From the NCBI GenBank assembly GCA_016938475.1, contig JAFGUP010000055.1, forward strand, positions 1 through 36,038: a stretch of 36,038 nucleotides of DNA, written 5' to 3'. How positions within the stretch are numbered: position 1 is the stretch's first letter; each line of letters begins with the position of its first letter. A program made the position numbers and the translations under genes. This document shows, piece after piece, positions 15,844-25,754 of the stretch. The notes beneath the pieces are model-generated. The model saw nothing but the letters and a program-made list of their open reading frames with translations, was not told the origin of the DNA and did not search any database. Origin of the DNA: Sphaerochaetaceae bacterium (GTDB taxonomy: Bacteria > Spirochaetota > Spirochaetia > Sphaerochaetales > Sphaerochaetaceae).

Positions 15844-15890
15844 TCCCCTCTCGGGGATTCTTACTATTTCTCCTACCCCGCGTATGCGGG
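15844..15890 (-). promoter_or_regulatory. Two stem-loops between rbsC- and rbsB-like genes
   Basis: On the - strand transcript CCCGC-ATAC-GCGGG (15877-15890) and TCCCC-GAGA-GGGGA (15844-15857, a GNRA tetraloop) stand in series. They occupy the 76-bp gap after the permease stop and before the binding-protein ribosome site. Intercistronic stems like these often stabilise the downstream binding-protein mRNA or stop 3' decay. Confidence 0.55.
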
Positions 15891-15902
15891 ATTCTGAGTT
15901 CA

Positions 15903-16910
15903 TTATCTTTTCCGGTTGATCAGTTTATCCATCAGTACAGCGGCGATGATAAGGACGCCTTTCATGATGATCTGCCAATACGAGTTGATTCCAAGGAGAT
16001 TCATACCATTGAAAATCAGGCCGATGATCATGATGCCTATAAAGGTGCCGGGTATAGTTGAGACTCCACCGGAGAACGAAGTCCCGCCGATCACGCACGC
16101 AGCAATAGCATCCACTTCATATCCAACACCGATATTGGGCTGCGCTGCATTGATTCGGGCTGTCATGATGATCGAAGCAGTGCCGGCAGCAACCCCGCTG
16201 ATCACGAAGGTACCGATCCTGGTCCAGAGCACATTGACGCCGGAAGCAGTTGCTGACTTGATGTTACCTCCGACCGCATAGACGTACCGGCCATACTTCG
16301 AAAGCTGCAGAAGCACGAATGCGATGATGGACACGGTAAGAAAGATCAGCGCAGGGAAGGGAATGATTCCGAACAGCTTTCCCAGACCGATCTGTGCGAA
16401 CTCAGGCTTGACCAGAGCAAATGAGTACCCTCCAGAGAGAACGTAGGCCACTCCACGTATGACCAGCATACTTGCAAGTGTCACCACAAAGGGAAACATA
16501 TCGAATTTGGCAACGATGAATCCGTTGATGAGTCCGAATAAGGCACACGCTGCGATGGCAGCGACTGATGCCAGCACGATACTGCCGGTAGCATTGAGAA
16601 CCAGTCCGATCGTGACGCTACCAAGTGCGAGCATGGACCCGATGGAGAGATCAATCCCTCCGGCAGTGATCACGAACACCATTCCCATAGCCAGAAGTCC
16701 ATTGAGAGAGACGGTTGTCAGTATATTCGAGATATTGGTAACCGTGAGAAACTTTGGCGAAGCGATAGATAATACCAGAAACATTCCGAGCATCACGAAT
16801 CCGATCCCGTACCGTTTCATGAATAAGCTGAGATCCTGCTGATCCACATCATGCAGACGGGACAGCATCTTCCCTGTTCTCTGTGCCAATACCTTCCTCT
16901 TTATCTCCAT
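15903..16910 (-). CDS. rbsC: Ribose-type ABC transporter, permease
   Basis: This 335-residue inner-membrane permease (BPD_transp_2 family) has about nine or ten hydrophobic helices. Family landmarks are NGLLAMGMVFVITAGGIDLS near residue 70, GLINGFIVAKFDMFPFVVTL near 125, YAVGGN near 215 and AACVIGGTSFSGGVSTIPGT near 270, ahead of GTFIGIMIIGLIFNGMNLLG. It starts 5 bp after the ATPase stop and is followed by the binding-protein gene, the ATPase-permease-receptor order usual for ribose-type systems. It forms a homodimeric channel in this family. Confidence 0.92.
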   Translation of the reverse strand: MEIKRKVLAQRTGKMLSRLHDVDQQDLSLFMKRYGIGFVMLGMFLVLSIASPKFLTVTNISNILTTVSLNGLLAMGMVFVITAGGIDLSIGSMLALGSVTIGLVLNATGSIVLASVAAIAACALFGLINGFIVAKFDMFPFVVTLASMLVIRGVAYVLSGGYSFALVKPEFAQIGLGKLFGIIPFPALIFLTVSIIAFVLLQLSKYGRYVYAVGGNIKSATASGVNVLWTRIGTFVISGVAAGTASIIMTARINAAQPNIGVGYEVDAIAACVIGGTSFSGGVSTIPGTFIGIMIIGLIFNGMNLLGINSYWQIIMKGVLIIAAVLMDKLINRKR

Positions 16911-16915
16911 TATCC

Positions 16916-18442
16916 TTACCTCCTGCCGAATTCCTTCCTCAAGATTGATTCCTGATCTTCTTTTCCAGAGAGAATATCCTCCCTGCTTACCTCACCGTTG
17001 AGAGAGCCTTCGTGATAGATCAATATCCGATCACTCATGCCCATGACTTCCGGCAGTTCTGAAGAAACCATAAGTATCGCCATTCCTTCGGCTGCGAATG
17101 TTCCCATGAGTTCATGAATCTCTGCTTTTGCCCCTACATCAACCCCCCTCGTCGGTTCGTCGAGGATAAGAACTTTCGGCTTGTTGAGCAGCCACTTCGC
17201 AACAACGACTTTTTGCTGATTCCCACCGCTTAACGAGAATGCTTCAGAGTTTATTCCTGCCATCTTGATCCTGAGACTGGATGAAATTTCATTGCAATCC
17301 TTTCGTTCCTTGGCCCGTTGTACGAAAAGTCCCTTATGCATCGTCTTCAACCCAGGTAGTGAGATGTTCTCCCGTATGGAGCGGAACAGGCACAACCCAT
17401 ACTCCTTTCGGTCCTCATTGATCATGGCAATACCGTTATCAATTGCATCACGAGGTTTATTGATAAAGATTTCCTCACCGTCTAGAATCAGTCTCCCGCT
17501 TTTCAACTGATCGAGCCCGAAAACAGCCCGCATGGTTTCACTTCTACCCGACCCCACCAGGCCTGCTATTCCGAGGATCTCGCCGGCTCTGACTTCAAAA
17601 CTGATATCTTTGAACCCTGTTCCTGTGAGTTTGTCAGCCTTCAGAACAACATCACCGATCGTGCATTCGGTCTTCGGAAATACACTCTCGACATCTCTTC
17701 CAACCATCAGAGAGATAACCTCATCTTTCGTAATGTCAGCGATATTACCGGAATCGATGAACATACCATCGCGAAACACCGAGTAGGAATCACAGATTTC
17801 AAATATCTCATCCATACGGTGAGATATGTAGACGACGGTTACACCCTTGCCCTGCAGTTCCCGTATCGTGCGGAACAGTCGTTTCGACTCCTCACTGTCC
17901 AGAGACGAGGTCGGCTCATCCATCAGAACCAGCCGCGCATTGGTCGATACAGCTTTCACGATCTCTATCATCTGCATCTGAGCGATCGTAAGGTGCTCCA
18001 TATGAGTTTTCGGGTTGAGCCTGATATCGAACTTATCGAGCACTTCCTGAGTCTTTCGATTGGTTTCCCTTTTATCGAGAAGGCCTGATCTCTTGAAGGT
18101 GTCCTCACGATTCAGGAAAATGTTTTCAGCGATCGAAAGATATGGTTGTGGATTAAGCTCCTGATGGATCATTGCGATACCTGCATTGATGGCATCGACA
18201 GGTGAGGAAACACTGTACGGTCTTCCTTCGAACTTGATCGAACCGGAATTCGGCTGGAGAAGTCCGCAGATGATATTCATCAGAGTAGACTTCCCTGCGC
18301 CATTCTCTCCGATCAGAGCATGGACCTGTCCCTTCTTGAGTCGGAATTGGACCCCTTTGAGAGCCTTCGTCCCACCGAAGCTTTTACTTATATCATGGCA
18401 GTCCAGAATGTATTCATACGACGTCTCATTCTTGTGATGCAT
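16916..18442 (-). CDS. rbsA: Ribose-type ABC transporter, double ATPase
   Basis: At 508 residues this is the duplicated ATPase of CUT2 transporters. The first domain has Walker A GENGAGKST (about residues 40-50), signature-like LTIAQMQMIEI and Walker B RLVLMDEPTSSL. The second has a degenerate Walker A GLVGSGRSE, a canonical LSGGNQQKV signature and VLILDEPTRGVD. Such asymmetry is normal for the family. The frame extends 10 codons upstream of the chosen start, but AAGGGG eight bases before 18442 supports this ATG. It is the first gene of the transporter operon, behind a leader with a stable stem at 18484-18504. Confidence 0.92.
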   Translation of the reverse strand: MHHKNETSYEYILDCHDISKSFGGTKALKGVQFRLKKGQVHALIGENGAGKSTLMNIICGLLQPNSGSIKFEGRPYSVSSPVDAINAGIAMIHQELNPQPYLSIAENIFLNREDTFKRSGLLDKRETNRKTQEVLDKFDIRLNPKTHMEHLTIAQMQMIEIVKAVSTNARLVLMDEPTSSLDSEESKRLFRTIRELQGKGVTVVYISHRMDEIFEICDSYSVFRDGMFIDSGNIADITKDEVISLMVGRDVESVFPKTECTIGDVVLKADKLTGTGFKDISFEVRAGEILGIAGLVGSGRSETMRAVFGLDQLKSGRLILDGEEIFINKPRDAIDNGIAMINEDRKEYGLCLFRSIRENISLPGLKTMHKGLFVQRAKERKDCNEISSSLRIKMAGINSEAFSLSGGNQQKVVVAKWLLNKPKVLILDEPTRGVDVGAKAEIHELMGTFAAEGMAILMVSSELPEVMGMSDRILIYHEGSLNGEVSREDILSGKEDQESILRKEFGRR

Positions 18443-18983
18443 GGTTAACCCCTTCACCCGACAGGTGTCCAATCAGTACACACTCCTGAGTCTTCTTCTC
18501 AGGACGGTTTCAGGATAAGAGGGTTTACAAGCGCGTGAAAGATATCAAATGTCACGTATTCATTCAGATAATTGTCATCTTCCGGATATGATAGATATCA
18601 CATCCCTGCACAGAATGTCATACTGATACGACGCTCTTGATCCGTTGTATCCATGATGAACTGCAGCGTCTGAGCCATGATGTCAGGTCTGTGTGTGCCA
18701 TACAAGAAACCAGTGGGGAAAACGATGAGTCCGTCAGGACAAGGTGGAACCAGCTACCATGATCCGCAACACGTGCTATCGGGTTCCCTGTCTGCTGCAC
18801 AGAATCCCTCAGCAGGGATTAGAGTTATACCAATCCAACAGTTCAGTTCACTGAGAGCCCCCGGGAAAATCCTTCAGTATTCAGCTTTGCCAACATATAA
18901 ATGAATCCGGGGATATGATACCATGAAGAGCAAACACTGAATGATCATGCAGGTCGAGATCAGTGTGTTCCATGAGGTTTACC
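18443..18983. other. Divergent regulatory region, rbsA / diguanylate cyclase
   Basis: About 540 bp without a supportable gene. On the rbsA side TCCTGAG (18484-18490) and CTCAGGA (18498-18504) form a perfect stem with a 7-base loop in the presumed leader. I could not find a promoter pair good enough to call for either gene; TATGAT at 18914-18919 is a possible -10 for the cyclase gene without a clear -35. No operator common to both sides was seen. Confidence 0.45.
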
Positions 18984-21680
18984 ATGAAGCTGAACACAAA
19001 ATTCTATATCCTCCTCATAGCGCTGAGCTGTATCATGCTTGGTTCTCTCGCAATAATACCTGCCAGTCCTATGACGGGGAGGGTCTTTTCCCTGCTCCTC
19101 ATCGTATTCCTGCTTACCCAGACCGTTGTACGAACGCGATTTCATCCGCTTTCCAGTCTGCTCTCTGCACTGGAGGCCATGGATGAAGATTTTTTGATAA
19201 AGAGGGGAAAGAACAGACATGATGAGACAGGAAATCTAGCCGGGAACTGGTATCGGGCAATCGATCGCCAGTCGGACACTGCAGGAGAGAACAGAGACCT
19301 GCATGACCGGCTTGATGCGGAGAAGAGACGATATCAGACCGTGATGGACCTGGCGACAGATGCAATCTTCATCATCCGCACCACGGATGGCAAACTGCTC
19401 GAATATAACAGGCGCGCAAAGACTCTTCTCGGATATGAAGATGAGGAGATGTCAAACCTGTTCATCATGGACTGGGATAGACACATTCAGGACCTCTCCA
19501 CGTACAAGGATATCATATCAGAAATCAATGAGGACACTGTTGAACTTGTGAGAGAGCACACTCGGAAAGATGGGTCGACGTATACAGCGTCAGTCATGAC
19601 AGCACGTATCACAGTTGATGATGAACAGATTATCTATGCTTCGGTGAGAGATATCACTCAGATACAGGCGAACGAGAGGGAACTTGTTCAAAAGAATGAG
19701 ATCCTGGAATATGCCCAGAGGATCACACAACTGGGGTACTGGGTACGTGATGCTGAAACGGATACGCTCAGGGTAAGTGAAGAGATGTACCGCATACTTG
19801 GAATCAACCGGGAACAGTTTGATAGCAGGCTTGAGAGCATCACCGCTTGTATTCACCCTGACGACAGAGACCGGGTCATGGAGGTGTATGCTGCTGCACG
19901 TGAAAATCGTACAGGACATGTTCCTCGGTATCGCATGTGCAGAGCAAATGGAGAGATCGCTCAGGTTCACAGTTATATGACCTCTCTGACTGATGAACAG
20001 GGAAAGGTAGTCGGAACCCTGGCTACGGTACAGGATATCACCGAGCATGTGGCGTACGAAGAACAACTGAAGACTATCACCGAAACGAGTCTCGATGCCA
20101 TTATCACCATGGATGAAAAGGGTCTGATCTGCTTCTGGAACCCGGCGGCAGAGAGGATATTCGGCTACACGGAGAAAGAAGTCCTTGGGAGAAACCTGCA
20201 TACCCTCCTTGCACCTGAGAGGTATCACGCAGAATTTCGTACAGCGTTCCAGCAATTCAGGAAAACCGGAACAGGGAATGCGATCGGTAGGACAATAGAA
20301 CTGTATGGACTGCATAAGAATGGACATGAGTTCGTGATCTCACTCTCATTGAGTGCTATACAACAACATGACACCTGGCAGGCTGTAGCTATCGTACGTG
20401 ATATCACTGAGCAGAAAGCACAGGAAAAGGCACTCAAGGACAGTGAGTTCAGATGGAAGTTTGCCATCGAGTTCGGGCAGGAAGGGCTCTGGGACTGGGA
20501 TATACGGAGCTCAACCGTGTTCTTCTCTCCACGATGGAAGGAGATGCTCGGATTTGCAGAGAATGAGATACAGGATTCACTTGAAGAGTGGGAAAAACGG
20601 GTCCATCCTGAAGACATGCCTCGGGTGCAGGAAGACCTGAAACAGTATTTCGAAGGCAACACTGAGCAGTACATCAACGAGCACAGAGTTCTCTGCAGGG
20701 ACGGCAGCTATAAATGGATCCTGGACAGGGGTGTAGCTGTTGAACGGGATGCGGACGGCACTCCTCTGAGGGTGATAGGTACCCATATGGATATCACCGA
20801 GAAGAAGGAAGAGGAAGACCGTATTCGCGTGGAACACCAGAAACTCATCACGATATTCAACTCAGCCGTTGTCGGGATAGCTCTTCTCAATTTGGATCTT
20901 CAGTACACCTATACGAACCACCAGTACAGGAAGATACTCGGAATACCTGCGGAGGACTTTTCTGCAGAACCCTTCACCGCTCATACACAGTCAGAATTTG
21001 CCACACCTCACACATCAGTATTTAATCGTGTCAGAGAAACCGGAAACACCGAACTGATTGAACAGGATATAATCACCGGTAACGATGTAAAAAAAAGGCT
21101 GTTATGCTCAGTGGCTCTTTTCCCGGATAACAAACAATTCATTCTCACTGTAGAAGATAATACAAAACAGCATGAGATGATGAAGATCCTTGAACAACAG
21201 GCACTCACCGATGTGTTGACCAAACTCGGAAACAGACAGGCGTTCAACATCAAGACAGAAGAGTGTTTTGCACAGCATAGAAGAAATGGAATCTCATTCT
21301 CCCTTTTTGTATTTGACATCGATCATTTCAAGTCAGTAAATGACACGTACGGTCATATAACAGGAGACGAGGTCCTTGTCTCGCTCTCGGCAGTTGCAAC
21401 CTCCAACAAGAGGGCGACGGATTTTATCTACAGAATCGGTGGCGAAGAATTCGCTGTCTACTTAACCGGAACAGATCTTGAGGGGGCAACGCACGCTGCT
21501 GAGCAGTTGCGAAGGAGAGTGATGGAAGAGGTTACTGTGAAGAATGGGGACCATATAACGATAAGCATTGGGGTTGCGGAATTGCGGAACGACGATACTC
21601 CGGATTCACTGTTCAAGCGAGCGGATGACAATCTCTACCTCGCCAAGCGTACCGGTAGAAACAGAGTCGAAGCATCATGA
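18984..21680 (+). CDS. Diguanylate cyclase with about five PAS domains
   Basis: The product (898 residues from the chosen start) has one or two N-terminal hydrophobic helices (KFYILLIALSCIMLGSLAII and VFSLLLIVFLLTQTVV). About five PAS domains follow from residue 115 to 735, each with typical ends such as VRDITQ, VQDITE, VRDITE and HMDITE. A C-terminal GGDEF domain carries active GGEEF at about 819-823 and an inhibitory RxxD site (RATD) nine residues earlier. It should make cyclic di-GMP from two GTP, with product feedback and several sensory inputs at the membrane. No EAL domain is present. Alternative starts are GTG 18963 and ATG 18972; GAGG six bases before 18984 favours the latter. It is divergent from the sugar transporter. 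Confidence 0.92.
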   Translation: MKLNTKFYILLIALSCIMLGSLAIIPASPMTGRVFSLLLIVFLLTQTVVRTRFHPLSSLLSALEAMDEDFLIKRGKNRHDETGNLAGNWYRAIDRQSDTAGENRDLHDRLDAEKRRYQTVMDLATDAIFIIRTTDGKLLEYNRRAKTLLGYEDEEMSNLFIMDWDRHIQDLSTYKDIISEINEDTVELVREHTRKDGSTYTASVMTARITVDDEQIIYASVRDITQIQANERELVQKNEILEYAQRITQLGYWVRDAETDTLRVSEEMYRILGINREQFDSRLESITACIHPDDRDRVMEVYAAARENRTGHVPRYRMCRANGEIAQVHSYMTSLTDEQGKVVGTLATVQDITEHVAYEEQLKTITETSLDAIITMDEKGLICFWNPAAERIFGYTEKEVLGRNLHTLLAPERYHAEFRTAFQQFRKTGTGNAIGRTIELYGLHKNGHEFVISLSLSAIQQHDTWQAVAIVRDITEQKAQEKALKDSEFRWKFAIEFGQEGLWDWDIRSSTVFFSPRWKEMLGFAENEIQDSLEEWEKRVHPEDMPRVQEDLKQYFEGNTEQYINEHRVLCRDGSYKWILDRGVAVERDADGTPLRVIGTHMDITEKKEEEDRIRVEHQKLITIFNSAVVGIALLNLDLQYTYTNHQYRKILGIPAEDFSAEPFTAHTQSEFATPHTSVFNRVRETGNTELIEQDIITGNDVKKRLLCSVALFPDNKQFILTVEDNTKQHEMMKILEQQALTDVLTKLGNRQAFNIKTEECFAQHRRNGISFSLFVFDIDHFKSVNDTYGHITGDEVLVSLSAVATSNKRATDFIYRIGGEEFAVYLTGTDLEGATHAAEQLRRRVMEEVTVKNGDHITISIGVAELRNDDTPDSLFKRADDNLYLAKRTGRNRVEAS

Positions 21681-21827
21681 CACACAGTGTTGCCTCGAAT
21701 AAGAGGGTACGAGAAAAGAATCAGACTGTCACACTCACTCGATACCCGTTGTGTGGTTTCTAGACAGCAGACGATCTCTCACTTTCCGTTCTCTCTCCGG
21801 GAAACCATGAAGTCACTTCAGGACAAT

Positions 21828-23933
21828 CTACTGAAACAGTGTGGTAAACCCCAGGCAGCTCCATAGCTGAAGAGGATTTGATTCAGTGGAACTGCCTGTC
21901 TTCTTGCCGAAAGCCAGCGGAATATCTCCGTTTCTGGTCGGTGAGAAAGTCCATAACTCACTTGAGTTGAAATCTCGTACTTTCTCGTGCAGTGTACTCA
22001 GGTATACATTGATCCTCTCAAGACGCTGCCGGTAGTCGTCGATGCGTTCGTCAGGAGACGAAGCTTCTACTGCCTTCAATCGTTGCAGTTGGCGCTGAAT
22101 ACCATGGAACAGGATACTGTTCATAAGGGGCCAGACAACAAGACCATGATAGTGACTGCGATTAAGTTCCCTGGCAACCTGAGGATCAGAGGCAAATACC
22201 GAGTTGGAGACGAGGATACCCACATCGGTCTTCAATCCGAGAGGAAATGGAGTCTCAAGAGGTCGAAGGAGGGTATCAAGCTCCTCAAGACACGGTTGCC
22301 CGAACAGAAGCGTGAAAGCAACATCATTATGCTGTACTTCTATAGGCTGTCTGCGCTGATCAAGGCCGAATACGGTGAACGGATATCCGTCTGGAGGCAT
22401 CACAGTCATATCGAGCCTACGGTTCAGTACAGAGAGCTCATCATGAGTAAAACCTGCCTGATCAAGCCAGGACCTGACACGTTCACGGATCTTTCCGGGT
22501 TCTATCAGCACGGTGAACCGTTCGGTTTCTTTCTTGAAAGCTACTGCGGAAGCCTCTCCCTCCTCACTCAGGATCTGATACGGAATATAGGCTGTAAGCT
22601 CCTTGAGCTGTTGCGCCAGGTTCCTTGCCACTGACACAAAATTCAGCCCCAGTCCGATATTCACCTCATAGCTGTACCGGATACCCTGATTCGAAAGACT
22701 GTCTCTCCAGTCTCCCACCTTCACAGCAGCATGATACGGTATCATCCCTTCCCTGATGCGATTATAACAGTAGGTTATCGTCCTGCCCAGCAACTCATAC
22801 CCGCAAAACACCTCTCCAGTGGAAGTGTGAAACGTACCACTAAGTAGCCTCTCAGTATCTTGTGTACCTTCTACCTCATTCCAATGAGCTATGACCGCAG
22901 GGAACAGAAAGTCATCATCCACCATATGGTATTCCAGCACCCCCGGCGACCTGAACGGATCATCAACCGTCGCCTGTGCCTGTGAGGTGTGAGGTGTTCG
23001 CTGTTCCACAAAGAATGCCGCATACTCACCGAGGACCTCCTCATGTGCCACCTCGCCCCGCACTGAGAGGCGCTCGAGGACAGATCGGAATGCATGAAGA
23101 GCAAGATCAGAGGTAACACTCCCTGTGAGCATCGCGAGGGAGATAAGCGTGTCTCTCCCAAAATAGGTGAAGAACCGTGGTCCTCCGGCGAGAAGTTTTC
23201 CTTTCCGTGCCAGCAGACTCAGACCTTCGAGCTGGGTGGTCGCCAGCTCCCGATGAAACGGTTTCAGATGAGTCAGCTGCAATCGCGTGTGAGGTTTCAG
23301 CAGGTCCATGGGAGTTGAGGTCAGTGGAGCATAGTCCTCATCAAGAAACATTCCGACCAGCTGCAACGTCAGGTTGATGGAACAGTGACCTGATGAGACA
23401 GTGAAAGTCTCTTTCGATTCACCACTGTCTGCGCTGCTGATGAACATCTCTGCTCGATAGCTGAATATGTCATGGACGTTCCGCTCAATCACCCACGACA
23501 TTCCATCCAAACCGGTTTTATGTTCCATGACCGATGCGATTTCATGCTCAAGCAGACTCGCCTGATACGTTTCCCTTCCTGCCTCCTGGAATACTCTGAT
23601 CCTGCGCATCGACTCGAGAAAGACCTCAGTCATCGACAGTGTCGTCCTTGATGCGCAATGAAGATCATAGGAGCCCGAAACTGTATGACGAATCCGCCTA
23701 TCAGGTAGGAGCTCCTTGCTCTCCTGATAACCGGCGATCTGTTTCGAAGGAAATATCTGTATGGAGCAGTCAGATGTGAACGAGATCAGCAAACCGTAAT
23801 TCTGATATGCCGAGGCGATCTGAATCTCATTCGTGCGCTGGTAATTCCGTGATATCCAATCAACTAATCCAATGTCTGAACTGTAGTAGGCATGATGGAC
23901 CTGATCTTCTCTACGATGTACAAGCATGCTCAT
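21828..23933 (-). CDS. Cytoplasmic debranching-enzyme-like glycosidase
   Basis: The 701-residue product has no signal peptide. The motif GGPRFFTYFGRDTLISLAML (about residues 250-270) matches the GRDT block of the glycogen-debranching C-terminal (GDE_C, six-hairpin) glucosidases. Later HMVDDDFLFPAVIAHWN and VGDWRDSLSNQGIRYSYEVN look like further catalytic-barrel loops. An N-terminal beta-sandwich-like region (1-200) precedes the barrel. It is the last gene of the oligosaccharide ABC operon, starting 2 bp after the permease stop behind AAGGGG, so it likely hydrolyses the imported oligosaccharide or a glucoside. The linkage it attacks cannot be decided; several six-hairpin families share the fold. 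Confidence 0.75.
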   Translation of the reverse strand: MSMLVHRREDQVHHAYYSSDIGLVDWISRNYQRTNEIQIASAYQNYGLLISFTSDCSIQIFPSKQIAGYQESKELLPDRRIRHTVSGSYDLHCASRTTLSMTEVFLESMRRIRVFQEAGRETYQASLLEHEIASVMEHKTGLDGMSWVIERNVHDIFSYRAEMFISSADSGESKETFTVSSGHCSINLTLQLVGMFLDEDYAPLTSTPMDLLKPHTRLQLTHLKPFHRELATTQLEGLSLLARKGKLLAGGPRFFTYFGRDTLISLAMLTGSVTSDLALHAFRSVLERLSVRGEVAHEEVLGEYAAFFVEQRTPHTSQAQATVDDPFRSPGVLEYHMVDDDFLFPAVIAHWNEVEGTQDTERLLSGTFHTSTGEVFCGYELLGRTITYCYNRIREGMIPYHAAVKVGDWRDSLSNQGIRYSYEVNIGLGLNFVSVARNLAQQLKELTAYIPYQILSEEGEASAVAFKKETERFTVLIEPGKIRERVRSWLDQAGFTHDELSVLNRRLDMTVMPPDGYPFTVFGLDQRRQPIEVQHNDVAFTLLFGQPCLEELDTLLRPLETPFPLGLKTDVGILVSNSVFASDPQVARELNRSHYHGLVVWPLMNSILFHGIQRQLQRLKAVEASSPDERIDDYRQRLERINVYLSTLHEKVRDFNSSELWTFSPTRNGDIPLAFGKKTGSSTESNPLQLWSCLGFTTLFQ

Positions 23934-23935
23934 AC

Positions 23936-24790
23936 CTACCCCTTCACACCGGTCGATGCGACACTGGCCTGTACCTGTTCCTGTGTGATGATGTACATGA
24001 TGATACCCGGCAGGATCACGATCGTCAGTGCGGCGAACATCTGGGTGTAATCATAGGAAAAAGCTTCCGTGAAGAAGGCGAGAGCGAGTGGCAGTGTGCG
24101 AACGCGGGGAGAACTTGTGAGGAGCATAGCATAGAAATACTCGTTCCAGTTACCCAGGAACATCATGATCCCTGATGTGGCAAGACCCGTCCTGGCCAGC
24201 GGGAGATCTATGGACCAATAGACTCGCCAGAATCCCGCACCTTCTATGAAGGCTGCTTCATTCAAGGAGTCAGGGATCGACATGAAGGAGATTCTCATCA
24301 CGAACATAGTGATTGCCATACCGAACGAGATATAGACAAAAACCAGAGCGAACCTCGTATCAGATAGGCCCAGGTTTGTTATCAGAGAGAAGATCGGTTG
24401 CGCTTTCGTATGGGGAGGGACCAGGAGAGTCAGCGTGAACAGCAGATAGAGCAGGTTCTTACCGGGAAATCTGAATTTCGCTATCGAATATGCACCCATC
24501 GAATAGATCAGGAGAGAGATAATTGTAGCTACCGAGGCTATCACCAGCGAGTTGATCGTATAGAGACCGAAATTGTATTGCGTGAAGACCTGAATAAAGG
24601 GGTTGAAGTCGAATCTTTCGGGAAGGGAGAAAGGACTGGAGAGAATTGCTGAGTTATCCTTGAACGAAGACAGAACCACCCAGAGGACAGGAAATACGGA
24701 TATGATAAAGACGAACAGCATGACGAGGTAGAGGAACACTGTTGTTCCTGAAAATTTCAGCCTGTTCCGGGTTCGTGAAGTATCTGGCAT
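23936..24790 (-). CDS. Oligosaccharide ABC permease, MalG type
   Basis: This 284-residue inner-membrane permease has six hydrophobic helices. Its cytoplasmic EAA loop, NEAAFIEGAGFWRVYWSIDL followed by PLAR, docks the ATPase. N-terminal FPVLWVVLSSFKD and mid-protein SMGAYSIAKFRFPGKN are typical of the MalG/CUT1 family. It lies 11 bp after the partner permease and is directly followed by the glycosidase gene. No ATPase of this class is encoded in the operon, so a shared MsmK/UgpC-like ATPase elsewhere in the genome is expected, as is common for CUT1 systems. Confidence 0.92.
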   Translation of the reverse strand: MPDTSRTRNRLKFSGTTVFLYLVMLFVFIISVFPVLWVVLSSFKDNSAILSSPFSLPERFDFNPFIQVFTQYNFGLYTINSLVIASVATIISLLIYSMGAYSIAKFRFPGKNLLYLLFTLTLLVPPHTKAQPIFSLITNLGLSDTRFALVFVYISFGMAITMFVMRISFMSIPDSLNEAAFIEGAGFWRVYWSIDLPLARTGLATSGIMMFLGNWNEYFYAMLLTSSPRVRTLPLALAFFTEAFSYDYTQMFAALTIVILPGIIMYIITQEQVQASVASTGVKG

Positions 24791-24801
24791 GAGGTTGACT
24801 C

Positions 24802-25683
24802 CTAGTAGATTGGATTATTCATCCTGAAAAGTCTGTTTATGATCCACAGAGTGAACATTCCCATCAGGAACATGAATACAGCCGCGGCATTGGCAAGACC
24901 ATAGTTCAGATCGGTTATCGCCTTGACCAGAATGATCGGTATGTTCATCGTGTCATCACCCGGACCACCTCTCGTGGTCAACGCTATTGCCTCATACATC
25001 GCGATTCGGGAAGTGATGGATAAGATGATGCTCGTTCCGATGGCATACCGGCACAGAGGCAGCTGGATACGAAGAATCGCCTGAAAACCGGTAGCGCCAT
25101 CTATTCTAGCCGCATCATGAAGATCTGAAGGAATGTTCATAAGGTCGCCGAGAACGATGAGGGTGATGATCGCCCCGTAGAACAACCATGTCAGCGTGAC
25201 TGCTACGAAAGCCCAAGGTGATTCGAAGAACCAGTTCACCTGAAAAGAGGGGCGTACCAGCCGTATCAGACTGTTCAAAAAGCCGAAGTCGTTGTTGAAC
25301 ATGAAACGGAAGATCATCGCCATGGCGGCAGAAGACACGATGTTCGGGATCATGTACACACCACGGACCGCTTTCCACCCCTTCGGTTTCTGGAACAGGA
25401 CAAAGGCGACGAGTACCCCGAACCCGACATGGAGCGTAGCAGCGATCAGTGACCACAGTAGCAGATTGCGCAGAGAGATCAGGAAACTGCTCTGACTGAA
25501 GAATCTCAGGTAGTTCGTGAGACCGTTGAAGGTCGGAGTGCTGAATCCGTCCCACCGGGTAAAACTTGTAAGCACTACCGTCACGATGGGGATAAGATAG
25601 AAAAGAAGAAACACAGCGATAGTAGGAAGTAGAAATGCATATGCAAAGGGCACATACCTTCGTTCGATTCTGTTAATGGGCAA
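24802..25683 (-). CDS. Oligosaccharide ABC permease, MalF type
   Basis: This 293-residue permease has six membrane helices and a short cytoplasmic N-terminus (MPINRIERRYVPFAYAFLLP). It has the EAA loop DAARIDGATGFQAILRIQLP followed by LCR, and TSFTRWDGFSTPTFNGLTNY after the first helix, both characteristic of CUT1 MalF/UgpA-type subunits. It forms the channel together with the MalG-type protein encoded next. A 9-bp stem lies between it and the binding-protein gene. Confidence 0.92.
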   Translation of the reverse strand: MPINRIERRYVPFAYAFLLPTIAVFLLFYLIPIVTVVLTSFTRWDGFSTPTFNGLTNYLRFFSQSSFLISLRNLLLWSLIAATLHVGFGVLVAFVLFQKPKGWKAVRGVYMIPNIVSSAAMAMIFRFMFNNDFGFLNSLIRLVRPSFQVNWFFESPWAFVAVTLTWLFYGAIITLIVLGDLMNIPSDLHDAARIDGATGFQAILRIQLPLCRYAIGTSIILSITSRIAMYEAIALTTRGGPGDDTMNIPIILVKAITDLNYGLANAAAVFMFLMGMFTLWIINRLFRMNNPIY

Positions 25684-25711
25684 TTCGGTTCCTCCTTGCT
25701 ATACGTGAAAT

Positions 25712-25736
25712 TGCTCTGTGCGATGCACACAGAGCA
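25712..25736 (-). promoter_or_regulatory. Intercistronic stem-loop after the binding-protein gene
   Basis: TGCTCTGTG (25712-25720) pairs perfectly with CACAGAGCA (25728-25736) around a 7-base loop, 18 bp downstream of the binding-protein stop and upstream of the MalF-type gene. No U-run follows, so it probably acts as a partial terminator or as 3'-end protection that lowers permease expression relative to the binding protein. Confidence 0.55.
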
Positions 25737-25754
25737 TGATCACGTACTATCGTC

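Noticed and set aside
18473-18962. Small ORFs of 60-75 codons in the rbsA/cyclase intergenic region
   Set aside because: No ribosome sites, no similarity recognised, and composition unlike the neighbouring genes.
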